From Phlyctochytrium arcticum (taxonomy: Eukaryota > Chytridiomycota > Chytridiomycetes > Chytridiales > Chytridiaceae): DNA of 64,000 bases. A program made the position numbers and the translations under genes. The DNA lies in NCBI GenBank assembly GCA_025602905.1, contig JAHLKI010000022.1, positions 1-64,000 on the forward strand, read 5' to 3'. Positions 9,059 through 20,621 of the stretch are shown piece after piece. Under the pieces are notes generated by a model. That model did not search any database. It had not been told where the DNA came from and worked only from the letters and a program-made list of their open reading frames with translations. The first letter of the stretch is position 1. The number at the start of each line of letters is the position of its first letter.

Positions 9059-9786
9059 GGTATGGGCTTCATAGCAGATGGAAAAATAATTTTTCTCTTC
9101 ATGCGGTCCCTGTAGACCACGGATTGAAGTGGTGTGTCCTTGAAGCCAATCGAGGTGGCCTTGAGCTCGTACAGACGTGGGTATGCCGCAATGAATCCAT
9201 CGACATCGACAAAGGGATTCCCGTCGAAAGGACGTTTGATAAAGTCCAACATGGCTTTATTCAAGTCATTGACCGTTGCGGGATCCTCTTCATCCGGTTT
9301 CGAAGGAGTGATAATGGTGATGGCATCCAAGTTCTCCGGCTCATCATGATCAACCATTATGACTACGGCTTCATCCTCATCTGCATTTGCTTCCGGCGAT
9401 TCATCTGGTACACTTTCCACAGGTCGGAAGAATCCGTATTTATACCATCGAGATCGACACCCTTCGCAAGCATACGGGGCAGCGGCCCTACGCGCAAGCT
9501 GAGGCTTCACACCATTCATCGCCAGCTTACCGAGCTCGTCATATCCAAACTTGTAAAATCGTGAGGAGTTCTTGGTCCCACAACCAAAACAGCCGGGTAT
9601 AAAGTACCACTTACCGTTCTTTCTTCCAGGCACTTCATAGAACCAAACGCGTGAGCCTACAGCCTGAGGATTTCCGAGGTTCAAGAAAAAAGGCAAATGA
9701 CGAAGGAATTACGATCAGTAGACTGTAGCGGCGCTTGATGTTCAAGTTGATCAAGATGCCCATCTCACCTTCCTCTTCGGCGGCAT
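9010..9786 (-). CDS. Zinc-binding N-terminal part of the DUF6589-like gene
   Basis: Best read as two exons. A short first exon (9786-9769) encodes MPPKRK, the donor is GTGAGA and the acceptor CCTCAG, and exon 2 starts at 9663 and runs to a stop at 9010. The product (~224 aa) has two CxxC pairs (PGCFGCG and ACEGCRSR, about 45 residues apart) that could form one zinc site, then an acidic region and a helical tail. The basic start suggests nuclear targeting. Without the intron the ORF would have to start at a TTG, which argues for splicing. It leads straight into the 3' ORF in a shifted frame, so together they probably were one protein of about 750 residues. Confidence 0.5.
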
Positions 9787-10281
9787 GCTGTCACTTGCGC
9801 GTCGGAATACTAAAGATCCTGTCAGAAAAGGTTCGGATAAAGTCACAGAGTCTCCTTCCCATACCGGTTGAGGTGAGTTTCGAGAGTTTACTGGAGGTGT
9901 GTAGTGCAAAAGATCGCGTGGAAATGGACAGATGGTGAACGAATGGTTTGCAAAAACGTACAGTAAAACGGCCAGGTCGGATCAGCTTACTTAATGCTAC
10001 AATGACTGTGCCTCCCTATTGTAAAACTCGGGTTGCGCTGAGAAGTGCTCTGTATAAATACATGTATGTTTTTGGGGATCTTTGACCAATTCACCATTTT
10101 GTCACCACTGGGTCCACCTAGAGCATCCAGACGTAGCACATCCATATGGACTGTTTGATGTGAACGCAGATTTACCAACTTTCATTTCAGAGTATGAGAG
10201 TCTGGGATACAAAATACCCATAAATCTGCAGGATGTATGCAATGTGTTCGACGTGTGTATTGCAAATCGCGACAGAATGTT
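9787..10281. other. Intergenic, no gene recognised
   Basis: 495 bases between the transposon-like gene and the LAMTOR4-like gene. Only short ORFs occur, none with a recognisable family, codon pattern or splice logic. No tRNA or repeat is seen. Confidence 0.6.
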
Positions 10282-10932
10282 TTAAACCGGCTTTTTGACG
10301 ACAAATATGCCTTCTTTGTCGATTGTGATGACGAGGGCCGTTGAGCCTATTGCCACTGGAGGAGAGATGGAAAACAAGTTTAGATATATCAAAAGAATGC
10401 CATGAGTAAGATGACTGAACATACCTGTGATTCTCTGGACAACACCCTCGTCCCGCCGCGTCTCCGAGTCTTCATCTGCCTTGACTGTTGCACCACCCTG
10501 GGCTCTCCGACCCATCAGATCTGATTTGTGACTGGACTGTGAGGATGGGTGATGAATGGGGGAGGGGGGCGGGACCGAAGAGCCAGAGAAAGAGTTGCTG
10601 TGAGCTTTGGAATTTGATGCGGGACGCGCATGTGATGATGAGGATATACTGTGATTGGTGGTAGTGCTATTCGTAGTATTACTGTTGCTGCTGCTGATGC
10701 ATACGCGCCGGGCATCGTTGATGAGGGCTAGGATGGTTGCGGGTGTAGTGGTGTCTGATTCAAAGTCGCCGGTTGCCTAAACGACGTTTGTGTTGGTGAG
10801 GTTTGACAAAAGTGGAAGCTTGAGTGTGGAAAGTTGAGTACATACCTGCAAGATGGCGCCCGAGTGAGAGAGGACGAGAGTGCCTGTCTGTGAGGGCACC
10901 GTATTGGATATAGACGGGATGTTTTGCGACAT
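10282..10932 (-). CDS. Ragulator subunit LAMTOR4-like
   Basis: Three exons: 10932-10846, 10776-10425 and 10355-10282, with GTATGT donors and TTTAG/CCAG acceptors, giving 170 aa. N-terminus GTLVLSHSGAILQATGDFES and C-terminus VAIGSTALVITIDKEGIFVV match the two conserved halves of the small LAMTOR4 roadblock-like fold, a component of the Ragulator scaffold that anchors Rag GTPases and TORC1 to the vacuole or lysosome. Between them lies a Ser/Asn/His-rich insertion of about 75 residues, absent from animal LAMTOR4 (~99 aa), which makes the protein unusually long. It is divergently oriented to the histidine kinase gene, about 940 bases apart. The family call rests on the two conserved ends. Confidence 0.75.
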
Positions 10933-11874
10933 ATTGTTGTTATTGTCGTTTGGTGCAAGATGTGTCTGATGGGTCTATGCTCAGATTTCACCAAGGACCG
11001 TCTGTCTAACCCTAAGCTCTGCGTAATCTAACCCGTTCAAGCCAAATGACTGAAGATCGACTCTTGTTGGTTGGGTGACACGCTGGTTGCGAAAAACCCA
11101 CGGATCGCCGGTAGCAGCTTTGGCGGCTCGGCCTGGGGCTCGGCCCTTTCTTCTATTGCGGGGCTCATAAGTAAAAAAACCTTTCAGCACCGAGCATATA
11201 CATATACATACGCTGGATATATCCCATTCGAGTATGTATATATCACAGATATCCAAGATGAGAAGTTATTCAGAATTCCAGAGCCAGACTCTGACTGTCA
11301 TTGCTCGCCTTGAAATTGACGCCGTGATGACGAGTGGCTACCGCATCAGAACAAGTTATAATACCCAGGGCTCGGTTCCAGCCATTCGTAAATCATATAT
11401 CGACATTCATTCAAAAAGTTGCGTTGGATTTATCTACTGTAGGCAAGAAAAGTGTTGTTAAAAGAAATCTGTATGTTTGGTTGCATCGCCAAAGAAGAAC
11501 GCATCACAACCCTAGCTTTCTTCCCGACCCCAGACTCTCTCGCAAAAGCCTTCTTCCCTGTCTTCCCCCAGCGACGTTCTGAAATTGGGCAGAGCAACAG
11601 TGACTTTTTTTTGGGTTTCCATCTTACGTGAAAGGACTCTGAGCAGCGTTTTTGCTACGGGTGTGTGGTTTTGGATTGGCACGCTGTAAAACCGAGCGGG
11701 ATTTACTGCAGGCGCGAGAATCGACAACTGGAACGATACAGAAAGGACTAGTACCAAGGACTATAACAAAAAGTAAAAGAGCACGACTTGAATCGCATGA
11801 TGGCTTCACCGTTCTGACCTTGTTCTTTCTCCTCATAGCCTGTGTGGTGCGGAACGGAAAAAGAGATCAGCAAC
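10933..11874. other. Divergent intergenic region (LAMTOR4-like / histidine kinase)
   Basis: 942 bases with no supported gene. It must contain both promoters. AT-rich TATACATATACATA sequence lies near 11200. Short ORFs in several frames show no family features. Confidence 0.55.
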
Positions 11875-14800
11875 ATGTCAACGAAAACAGAATCAATAGC
11901 TGCCGCAACCTCTGGCTCGTCAATACCACCCAGCTCTCCCCCATTTTCCCCCAATCCTAATCAACCATCAACATCTGCCCTCTCATCACCCACATCCTTG
12001 TCACTCCCCGCATTAGCCTCGCCAACGGTCCCGCCCCTCTCCAATCACCACTTCTCAGATGTCTTTAGCATCAGCAACCGCCCTTCCCCTCCATCCCGTT
12101 CCCGCTCCAACCACTCCCGCGACTCTTCCCTTTCTGCATCATCCCCCGCTCTAGGCTGTATGCGAAATCCCCATCTTCCCACTTCCAATGCCCGCTCCGT
12201 CTCATCATTGAGCACGTCATCTAATCACACCTCCACTAATGCCCTACAATCGCGCGGCCACTCTCATCCCGCTGGCCAAGGCTCAACTCCATCAAACGGA
12301 TCTGGCTCGGTAGAAGGCGGAACTTCCACTTCAAAATCATGGGAACAGTTTCTTCAGCAGTACGCTCTGGGCAACTTTGCCAATGATCGCACACCTGCAA
12401 AACCACGCAAGCCTGCCCCGTTCTCAGAAAAGTACATGCCCGCACCCATTCCACCTCCCGAAGTCGAAGGGCCTCGCCGACGGGCCTTGTACAAGTATCG
12501 CAAAATGCTATACAATCACAACCCGGAATTCGCCGATATTCTCCACGTCACCCAGCACATTTTCGGAGTCGAACATGCCTTTGTACGTTGATCATCGTCT
12601 CTACCTTATCTACCCTCAAGCTAATACCATCCATTAGATATCCTTCATCTGGGGAGAATCAGCATTGACACGGAACGAGACGTGTGACTTTTCATTCATG
12701 AATCGTAATTCGTCCCTCTGCGCTCACTCTGTGCTCTTTGAAAATGCTGGAGGAATGGTTGTTTTGGATATGGCCAAAGACTGGCGATTTGAGAAAAACC
12801 CCAATGTCACGGACGCTCCCTTTATCAGGTCATTATCTTTACTACTGAATATCGCTTTACACAACATGCGCTAATGATCCAAAAACAGATTTTACGCTTC
12901 ATCTCATCTGAAATCTCCATCAGGATACACCATAGGTGCGCTTTGTGTCACGGATAGTAGGCCCCGAACAGAATTTTCCGAGGAAAGCGTCAAAGAACTA
13001 GAGCGCTGTGCCAATCTTTTGATGCGAGAACTAGAAATGAAGACTCTGCAATTTGAAATTCAAGAGCGAGACCGGCGCGAAGACGCTCTGGCCGAGTTTT
13101 CTCAGGCAGCGCTGGTGGGCCAACTCCCCAGTCTCCCCGATTCCTACTCGCTCGCCTGTTCACTCATTGCCCAAAGCTTGGAACTCGAATACGTGTGCAT
13201 TATTGAGCCAATCGAGAATAGCGAGCATAATGATGAATGGTCTCAACAGAGTTTTCATGCCGTTCCTGAGCGATCGGGGGTCAATGGCTCCAAACGTGTT
13301 ATTCTCGGGAGCAACCTTCCCGAACTCTTGAACGCCACTGTAGATTTGACTTGCCCAGGGACCTACGATTTGATCACCGCGACTAGCGATTCAACATCCG
13401 GAACAGAATTCTCATATCCATCAAGTGGCCCCTCATCCTCTTGTCCCAATTTCCTTCAAGGCCTAGATATCCGTGCAGGCCTAGCTGTCCCCATCCATCG
13501 TGGTGCATCCTTTGCCGACGATACGGCAGTTTTGGCGGCGTTCACGACAGACGAGCGCCGATTATTCGATGCATCCCAAATGCACTTTTTGAGTACGTTT
13601 GCAGTCAACATTTCGGCAGTCTTGCTCAAAATCAAGGCCGAGGCTGCCAATACTACAAAAATGGCTCTCATGGGCTCGGTCAGTCACGAACTACGTAAGT
13701 TTTGCAAAACGTTTTCTTGCATTTGTGATTCTAAACAACGTCAATTTGCAGGAACACCCCTCCACGGCCTTCTAGGCGTTTCCGAGTTACTCAGCGCAAC
13801 CCCACTAAGCAGCTCCCAGGAAGTATTCGTATCCACCATCGAATCCTGCGGAAAATCCCTCTTAGGAATCGTCAACAACGTTCTCGACGTTGCCAAACGC
13901 TCTGGAGCCCGGAAAGCCTTGTCTGTGAAAGACATTGATTTATTCGGGTTGCTGCAAGAAGTGATGGATGCCATGACGGCCACTGTGGATCCGGAGGTGG
14001 AGTTGTTGTTGAATGTGCAGGTTCCACCGGATATACGCCATGTCCGATCAGATCCGAATGCGATTCGGCAGACGCTTATTAATCTAGTCGGGAATTCGCT
14101 CAAATTTACTGAAAGAGGATTTGTGCAAGTCAAAGTATCCACGCTAAACACCCCCCATCCCCATCGAGATCTATCCGCCGAGGAGTCAACACTTGCAACA
14201 ACGGCAAATCTCCGGTTTGAAGTGATTGATACGGGGAGCGGGATCAGTCCCGCCTTTCTCCCTCATCTCTTTAAACCCTTTTCTCAAGAAAACCCCATGA
14301 AGCAAGGTGCAGGCCTCGGTCTCCTCCTCACTCGCTACATGGTCGAATCCCTCGGGGGGCTCCTCACCGTCGAAAGCACGCTTCATTCGGGTACCCGGTT
14401 CTACTTTGACGTCCGGATGGAGGTGCTATCATTGGGATGGGATCGGACTGCCGCTATCCATATGGCCCGGGAAGCGAGTGTGGAGAGTGTGGGTGGGAGT
14501 GCTGGAACGACTGGTGACGGGCACGATGATGGAGTGGCCGAGGACTGGGCCCTACTCCGCCTGGAAGGAATTCCTGTCACGGTTCAATTGGGAAATCAGA
14601 AATTGGCGGATACCCTTATGGGGACGTTGGAGCGGTGGGAGTTGCCTGTTTCCTCGACACCATTTGATCCGACTGCTCCTCCTTCTTCTCCTCAAGATCA
14701 CCATATCGTTATAGTTGATTGGACGAGTCCATTACTGGCTCAATGTCTTGCCCCACCTTCAATACCATCGTCATCATCACAACCATCATCATCCCGCAAT

Positions 14801-15634
14801 AAACCCCCCGCCATCCACATTCTACTAATTTCATCTCTGGCCCAACACGCCCAATCCTCCGAATACCTCCGCCACCACCTCCGTAACCCAAACGCCACTG
14901 TCGCTGTCCTGACCAAACCCGTCGGACCCCTAAAACTAACGACGGCTTTAGCCGCCATGGTCCGATCACGTCTATCCTCTACGTTGCCGCCGGCGCGGTT
15001 GGGCAATCGATTGAGTGTGATACGGTTTGAAGATATTTTGGAAGATGATCATCAACCTGTCATTGCTGAGGGGGCCACAAAAGAGATTGAACCGGAACCA
15101 GATACCCATGTCTCAGTCACGATGAAACCCACTCCGGAAGTACCATCACAAGCTTTAACTCCACCCACAACCGACCCCGCCACACCCACCTCACCTCCCT
15201 CCCAACCCACCACTAATAATACAACCCACCCACCCCTCCTCTGCCTTGTAGCCGAAGACAACGCCATCAACCGGATGATCCTCTCCCAATTCCTCCACAA
15301 ACTCGGGATCCACTTCATCATGGCCGAAGACGGCCAACAAGCCGTCGACGCCTACATAACCTCCACCTCTTCATCCAACCAACCCTACGATTTCATCCTA
15401 ATGGATATCATGATGCCCGTGCTAACCGGCAACGAAGCCATCCGTAAAATCCGGCAATTAGAAGCCAACACCCGACCACGATCCATTATTATGGCTCTCA
15501 CGTCACTGAGTTCGAAAGAAGATAAACGGACCGCGTTTGAAGCTGGGGCCGACTCGTTTTTGACCAAGCCGATTGGGATGAAGGGGTTGAGGGGGGTGGT
15601 GGAAAAGTATTTTCCGGGGCGGATAACGTCTTGA
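11875..15634 (+). CDS. Cytosolic hybrid histidine kinase (GAF-HisKA-HATPase-pseudoREC-REC)
   Basis: Four exons: 11875-12582, 12638-12828, 12889-13694, 13752-15634 (1195 aa). The last intron (57 nt) is in frame without a stop, but splicing restores the exact H-box SHELRTPLHGLLG (~565). A Ser/Pro-rich N-terminus precedes a GAF-like region. The HATPase has an N box (NLVGNSLKFTERG), G1 (DTGSGIS), F (FKPFSQ) and G2 (GAGLGLLL). A receiver-like segment at ~840-970 lacks a clear phospho-acceptor. The C-terminal receiver (~1061-1190) keeps the acidic pair (AEDN), the acceptor Asp in LMDIMMP (~1118), the Thr in ALTS and the Lys in LTKPIG, so phosphorelay should be intact. There is no transmembrane segment, so it is probably a soluble sensor that would need an HPt protein such as Ypd1; the ligand is unknown. 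Confidence 0.93.
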
Positions 15635-16003
15635 AAAAAACGGGACTTTTTTATTACTGTATATTTGGACATATGCTATCTTGTATTTTTGTGCTTTTGC
15701 TCGCCTTTTCTTGGTATTTAGATTTAAGAAGGATTTTTGTTTCTGATGCTCACACTGGCGATATTTGTTCGAGGAAACTAAAAACACTTGGGAAAATTTT
15801 GGGAAAGTTTGAGATGGTCTACACAGCCACTCTCTAACTTTTTTGGATTTTTGGAAAACTTTTTTGGAAAGTTGAGACTTCTGACATTTTAGAACGGTAA
15901 ATAGTTTACCTCTTCAGCACATCAGCACAAGGAACAAGCTGCCTTTCTTTAGTTGCATCCTTCTACCTGGAAATCCTTCATAGGCACAATTTCAGTGAAA
16001 AGA
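15635..16003. other. Intergenic, no gene recognised
   Basis: 369 bases between the kinase stop and the methyltransferase ATG, AT-rich with T-runs (15840-15860). It presumably contains the 3' end of one gene and the promoter of the next. Confidence 0.55.
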
Positions 16004-16954
16004 ATGACTCTAATGGCCGACCACCACCCCCAAGACGACGAGCGCATTCCGGGCGAACCTCTCTACCCCCAAGTCCAACCCGAAGCCATCCACTCTTCAT
16101 CCTCCATGCGGTCCAACTACAAAAACTACGGTGTAGAAAGCTACTACGAATCCGTCGGCTCCACCTACCGAAACCTCCACGACAGCAGTGTTCGGGCGCT
16201 CGTCAAGACTTATTTGGAGACGTGGGCTATGCATACACGGGCAGAGGGGGGAGGAGGGGATGTGTGGGTTTTGGATGTGGCGGCGGGGAGTGGGGAGGTT
16301 TCGGTTGCGGTGAGGGAGTGGGATGAGGGGTGGAAGGCTAGAGGTGGGATTGGTCGGTTGGATCAAGGGCCGGGGGCTAGGAAGGCTCGGGCCATGGCTG
16401 CCATCAAGGCCAGTGAAGCTCAACACAATTCGGTCAACAATGGGGCATTGGCTTCCGAATTGTCGTCTTCGAATACCGTATCTTCAAATACCCCATCATC
16501 CCATCTCCCTACCATCCGCATCTTGGCCACAGATCCATATACTGAATCCGCCTACAACTCCCGTCTCTCACCCAACGCTCCCCCCCTCCTCCCCCTCTCC
16601 TTTATCGAAATCTCCCAAGGCGGCATTCCACGCTCCCCAACCCCCACATTCACCCACGTCATCATCTCCTACGCCCTCCATTTAGCAACAGACGATTCAG
16701 AGCTTTTCGCTCTTTTGTACGAATTGTCGACGCGGGCACAGTGGTTACTTGTTATTGCGCCGGGGAAACGGCCTGAAATAAGAGAGGGATGGGGCTGGGA
16801 ACGGTGGGATATGGGACGGTGGGAGTTATTGGGCGGGCGGGGAGAGGCCAAAGGTTCTTCAAAGACGAAAAGTGTTTCAGAGTGGATCGTGGATAAGTCT
16901 CGGGCCAAAGTATTTAGAAGCTCGAATTACCATATGCATACATACAATGAGTAG
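16004..16954 (+). CDS. Class I SAM-dependent methyltransferase-like protein
   Basis: Single exon. The first ATG is at 16004 (a second at 16013), giving ~316 aa. The glycine-rich SAM loop is WVLDVAAGSGEVSVA (~85); after a low-complexity insertion, RILATDPY supplies the acidic motif II; FTHVIISYALHL resembles motif IV; LLVIAPGKRPEI fits motif V; and RAKVFRSSNY ends the fold. This is a Rossmann-fold methyltransferase of the kind widespread in fungi with no assigned substrate. No targeting signal or membrane segment is seen. The insertion between motifs I and II (about 70 residues, Gly/Ser/Ala-rich) is longer than usual. Substrate unknown. Confidence 0.75.
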   Translation: MTLMADHHPQDDERIPGEPLYPQVQPEAIHSSSSMRSNYKNYGVESYYESVGSTYRNLHDSSVRALVKTYLETWAMHTRAEGGGGDVWVLDVAAGSGEVSVAVREWDEGWKARGGIGRLDQGPGARKARAMAAIKASEAQHNSVNNGALASELSSSNTVSSNTPSSHLPTIRILATDPYTESAYNSRLSPNAPPLLPLSFIEISQGGIPRSPTPTFTHVIISYALHLATDDSELFALLYELSTRAQWLLVIAPGKRPEIREGWGWERWDMGRWELLGGRGEAKGSSKTKSVSEWIVDKSRAKVFRSSNYHMHTYNE

Positions 16955-17349
16955 TAGCAAAACTTCAATAAATTCATTCGGTTCTGTCATCTTGAGCGGA
17001 TATGATAACGTAATCCAAAACTCCGCTGTTTTTACTTTTAGACCCTCGTCTGCAGACTCAGTTTGCTGAGGATAACAGGAATTCCGCGGGCCTAAAATGA
17101 GGCGCATCACACAGATGTGTGTCCAATCACTATTCCCAGGAACGATCACTCCTATGTCACTTTTTGAGGGTCGGTCATGGCCCAGGGTGTGCCATGAGAA
17201 AAAGTATAAAGCGGACCATTGCCCCCTCCTCCGTCCCCGGACGACTTTTTGCCCCCCCTGATTACAACTTACCAATCTACTTTATTGATCGAGAAGGATT
17301 GTAACATTCATCCACTTTTGACATTATCAGAAATCGCATTTTGCCCAAG
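16955..17349. promoter_or_regulatory. Promoter region of the arrestin-like gene
   Basis: 395 bases without a gene. TATAAA at 17205-17210 lies about 140 bases before the ATG at 17350 and is a plausible TATA box, followed by a C-rich stretch (17221-17260). Assignment is by position. Confidence 0.4.
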
Positions 17350-20300
17350 ATGGCCGCTGTAGCTAGTTACTGGAATACCAATCCGTTGCATGTAGTACCT
17401 GAACAGAACCATTACAACCACGGCAAAGGTGTCGCCGCCCCGTCCTCTCCTCCAGCTGGACTGCTTCGGATCGGAGGTTCATCCATCACATCTCTTGATA
17501 ACCTACCCGCTCATCATCCCGACGGTCCGTCGTCGCCTGTCGCCGCGAGCCCCAACATCAAGAGCACGTTGGGAGAAACCCCCAAACCGGCTTCGACGAC
17601 TGCCCAGGCCGCAGCTGCAGCAATGTCCTACCCGGCCACCATGGAATCCGTCAACTCATACGACTCATCCATGTCGACCCTCTCCACGCTGCTGGATGAC
17701 CTGGCTCGCAGCAAGAATGGCGCGGCTCCTGCACATGCGGCATGCGGTGTGAAAGTTGAGATCCAACTGGATCGGACGGTCTATGTAGCCGGAACGGGGG
17801 CCAGCTCTATGGCTGCTGCTGGACTTGCTACAATGGGGGTGGGAGCTGGAGCCGGAGTAGTGACGGGGAGAGTGATTGTGACTGTGGGCAATCACAAGGT
17901 CAAAGTCGGACGCGTTGATATAGAATTGTTGGGATTTGAAGGTATGATAGTTGCCTACCCATGACCGGATAAGCGCATGACTTATGAGATGTCTACAGAA
18001 ATGACGGGAAAGTCCCGATCCGCCAGCAGCAACCGACGAATTCTCCTCCACCATGCGTTGAGTCTCCAAAACCCGTATCTGGCCCCTACCTCTCTCGTCA
18101 TCCCAGGAACCCCCGACGAACACGGCATGTGGATCGCCAAAGCCGGTCGGCACATTCTCGAATTTGGCGTGCCTACTGACACGGGGGCCCAGTATAGTGG
18201 TGACCCCGCAGCAGCGTCTGTTGCAGTCAAAGGAGCTGCGCCAACGAGTGCGGATCGACGACTGCAGGTTCTAGTGGAAGGCAATTACCCGCTTCCGTCC
18301 AGCATTACAGAAAAAGAAGGAAGGATCCAGTATATCCTCCGCGCAACGGTACACCTAAAAAAGCTTCGGTCGACCAAACCGCATGCACCTTTAGTCACCT
18401 GTGTACCCGTTATGCTGCTCGAGTCAGCACCTTCAGCCTACATTGGTTTCGCCAACACGACCAAATTTTCCTCCTCCCGAGCTGCAGCAGCGGGACCTAC
18501 TGCCGTGACCAATGCGGTGATTGGTGGAAAATACTGGTTTGGGGTCGGACGAAAAGGAGAAGTCGGGTTGGGAGCTGCCGTCCGCTTACCAAAACACGTT
18601 GATGGCGCCCTGATGTCTGCCAGCGAGTCGGGAACCACCAGCAATGGCGGAGGTAGCTGTTGGGCTGCGGGTTCGGTCGGTTTTGTGGGAGTGGATGTTT
18701 CTAATGAAAGCGCGCGAAAGGTATGTTTCGAGTATCTGTCCTTTTTTGCAAAGACCTTTTTGTGTAACACGCGATTTCCCTTTTTGTGCACGCTATAGGT
18801 GGAAAAGTTGAGTCTCCGTCTCATCCGCCGCACAAAGACTTTTCTCCCTGATGAATCGCCTACTGGTCCGGCAGGTGCCGATGCTATGAACTCAACCACG
18901 ACCACCCTCGTCTCACCTACTTCTAAAACTCTCCGTCCCATTTCATTTTCCCGCACTGTTGTTGCAAAGCGCACCTGGAAAGTAGGCGGAGTCCTAGGAG
19001 TAGGAGCTGGTGGATGGGAAGGCGTGCAGAGCGGTGAAAAACGAAGTATTGTTGTGGAATTGGGAGTGCCGGTAGGATCCCTGCTTTAGCTTACGTGAAA
19101 CATCTCATCTGATGACGGTTCAATAGCTTCATTGTCGGTCAATTCGTTATGGGACTCTGTTAGACGTTTCGTATGTCCTCCAGGTATCAGTCAAGCCCCG
19201 TGGGTATGCTCCACTTTCCGTCGAAATGCCGGTTACTATTCTGCATCCCGCGTCTCTCTATAGCAACTTACCTGCTATATATCACAAAGATTTTGAGCAG
19301 GCGCCTGCCAAGCGAGAAATTAAACCACAGCAGGTGCAAGTTCAACATCCTTCTCACGTAGCGACTCCCTTCAGTGCTCGTGTTGAGCATACCAACGCTC
19401 CTGAAATGTTTGATGTCGCACCTGCCGTGGAACATTTCGGTCCGCGAGCAATGCAGCAAAATGAGCCTTTTGCGCAGGATAACACATTGAGAAGACCAGC
19501 AACGATGCATATCGATCAGCCTCAGTCTCCCAGTCAATCAGATGTTGCTAGGGCACACACGCTGGGGCATGCATACCATGGATTGCCGCATCACCAGCAG
19601 TATCATGCATCCTCCATGTCTTCCCTCAACCGCGTGCAGCAACAGCAGCAACGTGATGGCCAACACCCACAAGCGCAGCATGTGCCGCACCCACCCTCAC
19701 CAACAACGGCAGCCTTAGCGATTTTCAATCGCCAAACCCCCACCCGCCATCAATTCATAAACCCTGGTCACGTTCGAAACAACTCTCAAGATCATCAAGA
19801 TCATAATAACGTGCACCGCTCAAACACCCTTCCGAATGAAGCATACCGCCCCCAGTCGCAACAGACCCACCGTTTGTCCCAACATTATGTTCAGCCCGGC
19901 GAACAGCGAGAGCTAGGTCGGCATCACTCTCTGCGTCAGCCCCACAATGAAACTGACACGCAGGGCATCATCTCAAGCTCGTCTTCCAATCAATCTGGAG
20001 ACATTACTGAGGTAAACGCGGCGGCGTTGCATCAACCCCATCATTCGACATACCACTCCTACCACCGATCCTCTATCGTGCATTATGAGCCTCAGGCTCC
20101 TCAAACCCATTCAGCGGACGCCCACGGTTCAGCATCTCCGGCTTCTACCACTTCACACAACCACAACCAGCGCGAACCGGAATCCGCACCAGCACCCTCT
20201 ACCCCACCGGACAATCCTCCTTCCCCGGCGGCTCAGATGCAGTTGCTACGTAGTAGCGTGAGTCTTGAGTTGACCAAGTCAGGTGGGTATGATGGAAATG

Positions 20301-20362
20301 CCGATGGAGATGAAATCTCCAAGACCATTGATCGATTGTTTGAAAATTTCCCTGGTGTGTGA
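17350..20362 (+). CDS. Arrestin-domain trafficking adaptor (alpha-arrestin-like)
   Basis: Four exons: 17350-17941, 17999-18720, 18799-19071, 19127-20362 (940 aa). The N-lobe begins ACGVKVEIQLDRTVYVAG (~137) and continues with VDIELLGFE and GRIQYILRATV. The C-lobe contains IRYGTLLDVSYVLQVSVK and LSVEMPVTILHPASL, the signature strands of arrestin C domains; the last intron was chosen because it restores this segment. The N-terminal ~130 residues and C-terminal ~330 residues are low complexity, the latter rich in His, Gln and Pro. No PPxY motif that would recruit a Rsp5/Nedd4 ligase was noticed, unlike many yeast ARTs, so how it engages ubiquitination is unclear. Expected role: endocytic sorting of membrane proteins. 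Confidence 0.85.
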
Positions 20363-20621
20363 AAGAAAGAAAGGGTATTCTCAAAAGTTCTTTTTCGTGT
20401 AAAGAACATTATGTACCAATGTACAATTTTTTGAAATATATTTGTCTGTTATTCATTATTTGAGCTGTAAAGTAGAGAGGGCGATAGTCTGCCAACCGAC
20501 TACACCGATGGGCAGGTGCGGGGGTGATTACGCGCGGTTTTGTCTCATGTCCCGGAACGAAGAAAAGCATGTATTCTATCACACAAACAATGTGTTATTC
20601 TGTGATTTGATAGTACAGTTG

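Noticed and set aside
12990..13010. TCAAAGAACTAG-like match to the 7.4 kb inverted repeat
   Set aside because: It is a short coincidence inside conserved coding sequence of the histidine kinase.
17119..17304. Short plus-strand ORF before the arrestin-like gene
   Set aside because: It overlaps the presumed TATA box and 5' leader and has no recognisable features.
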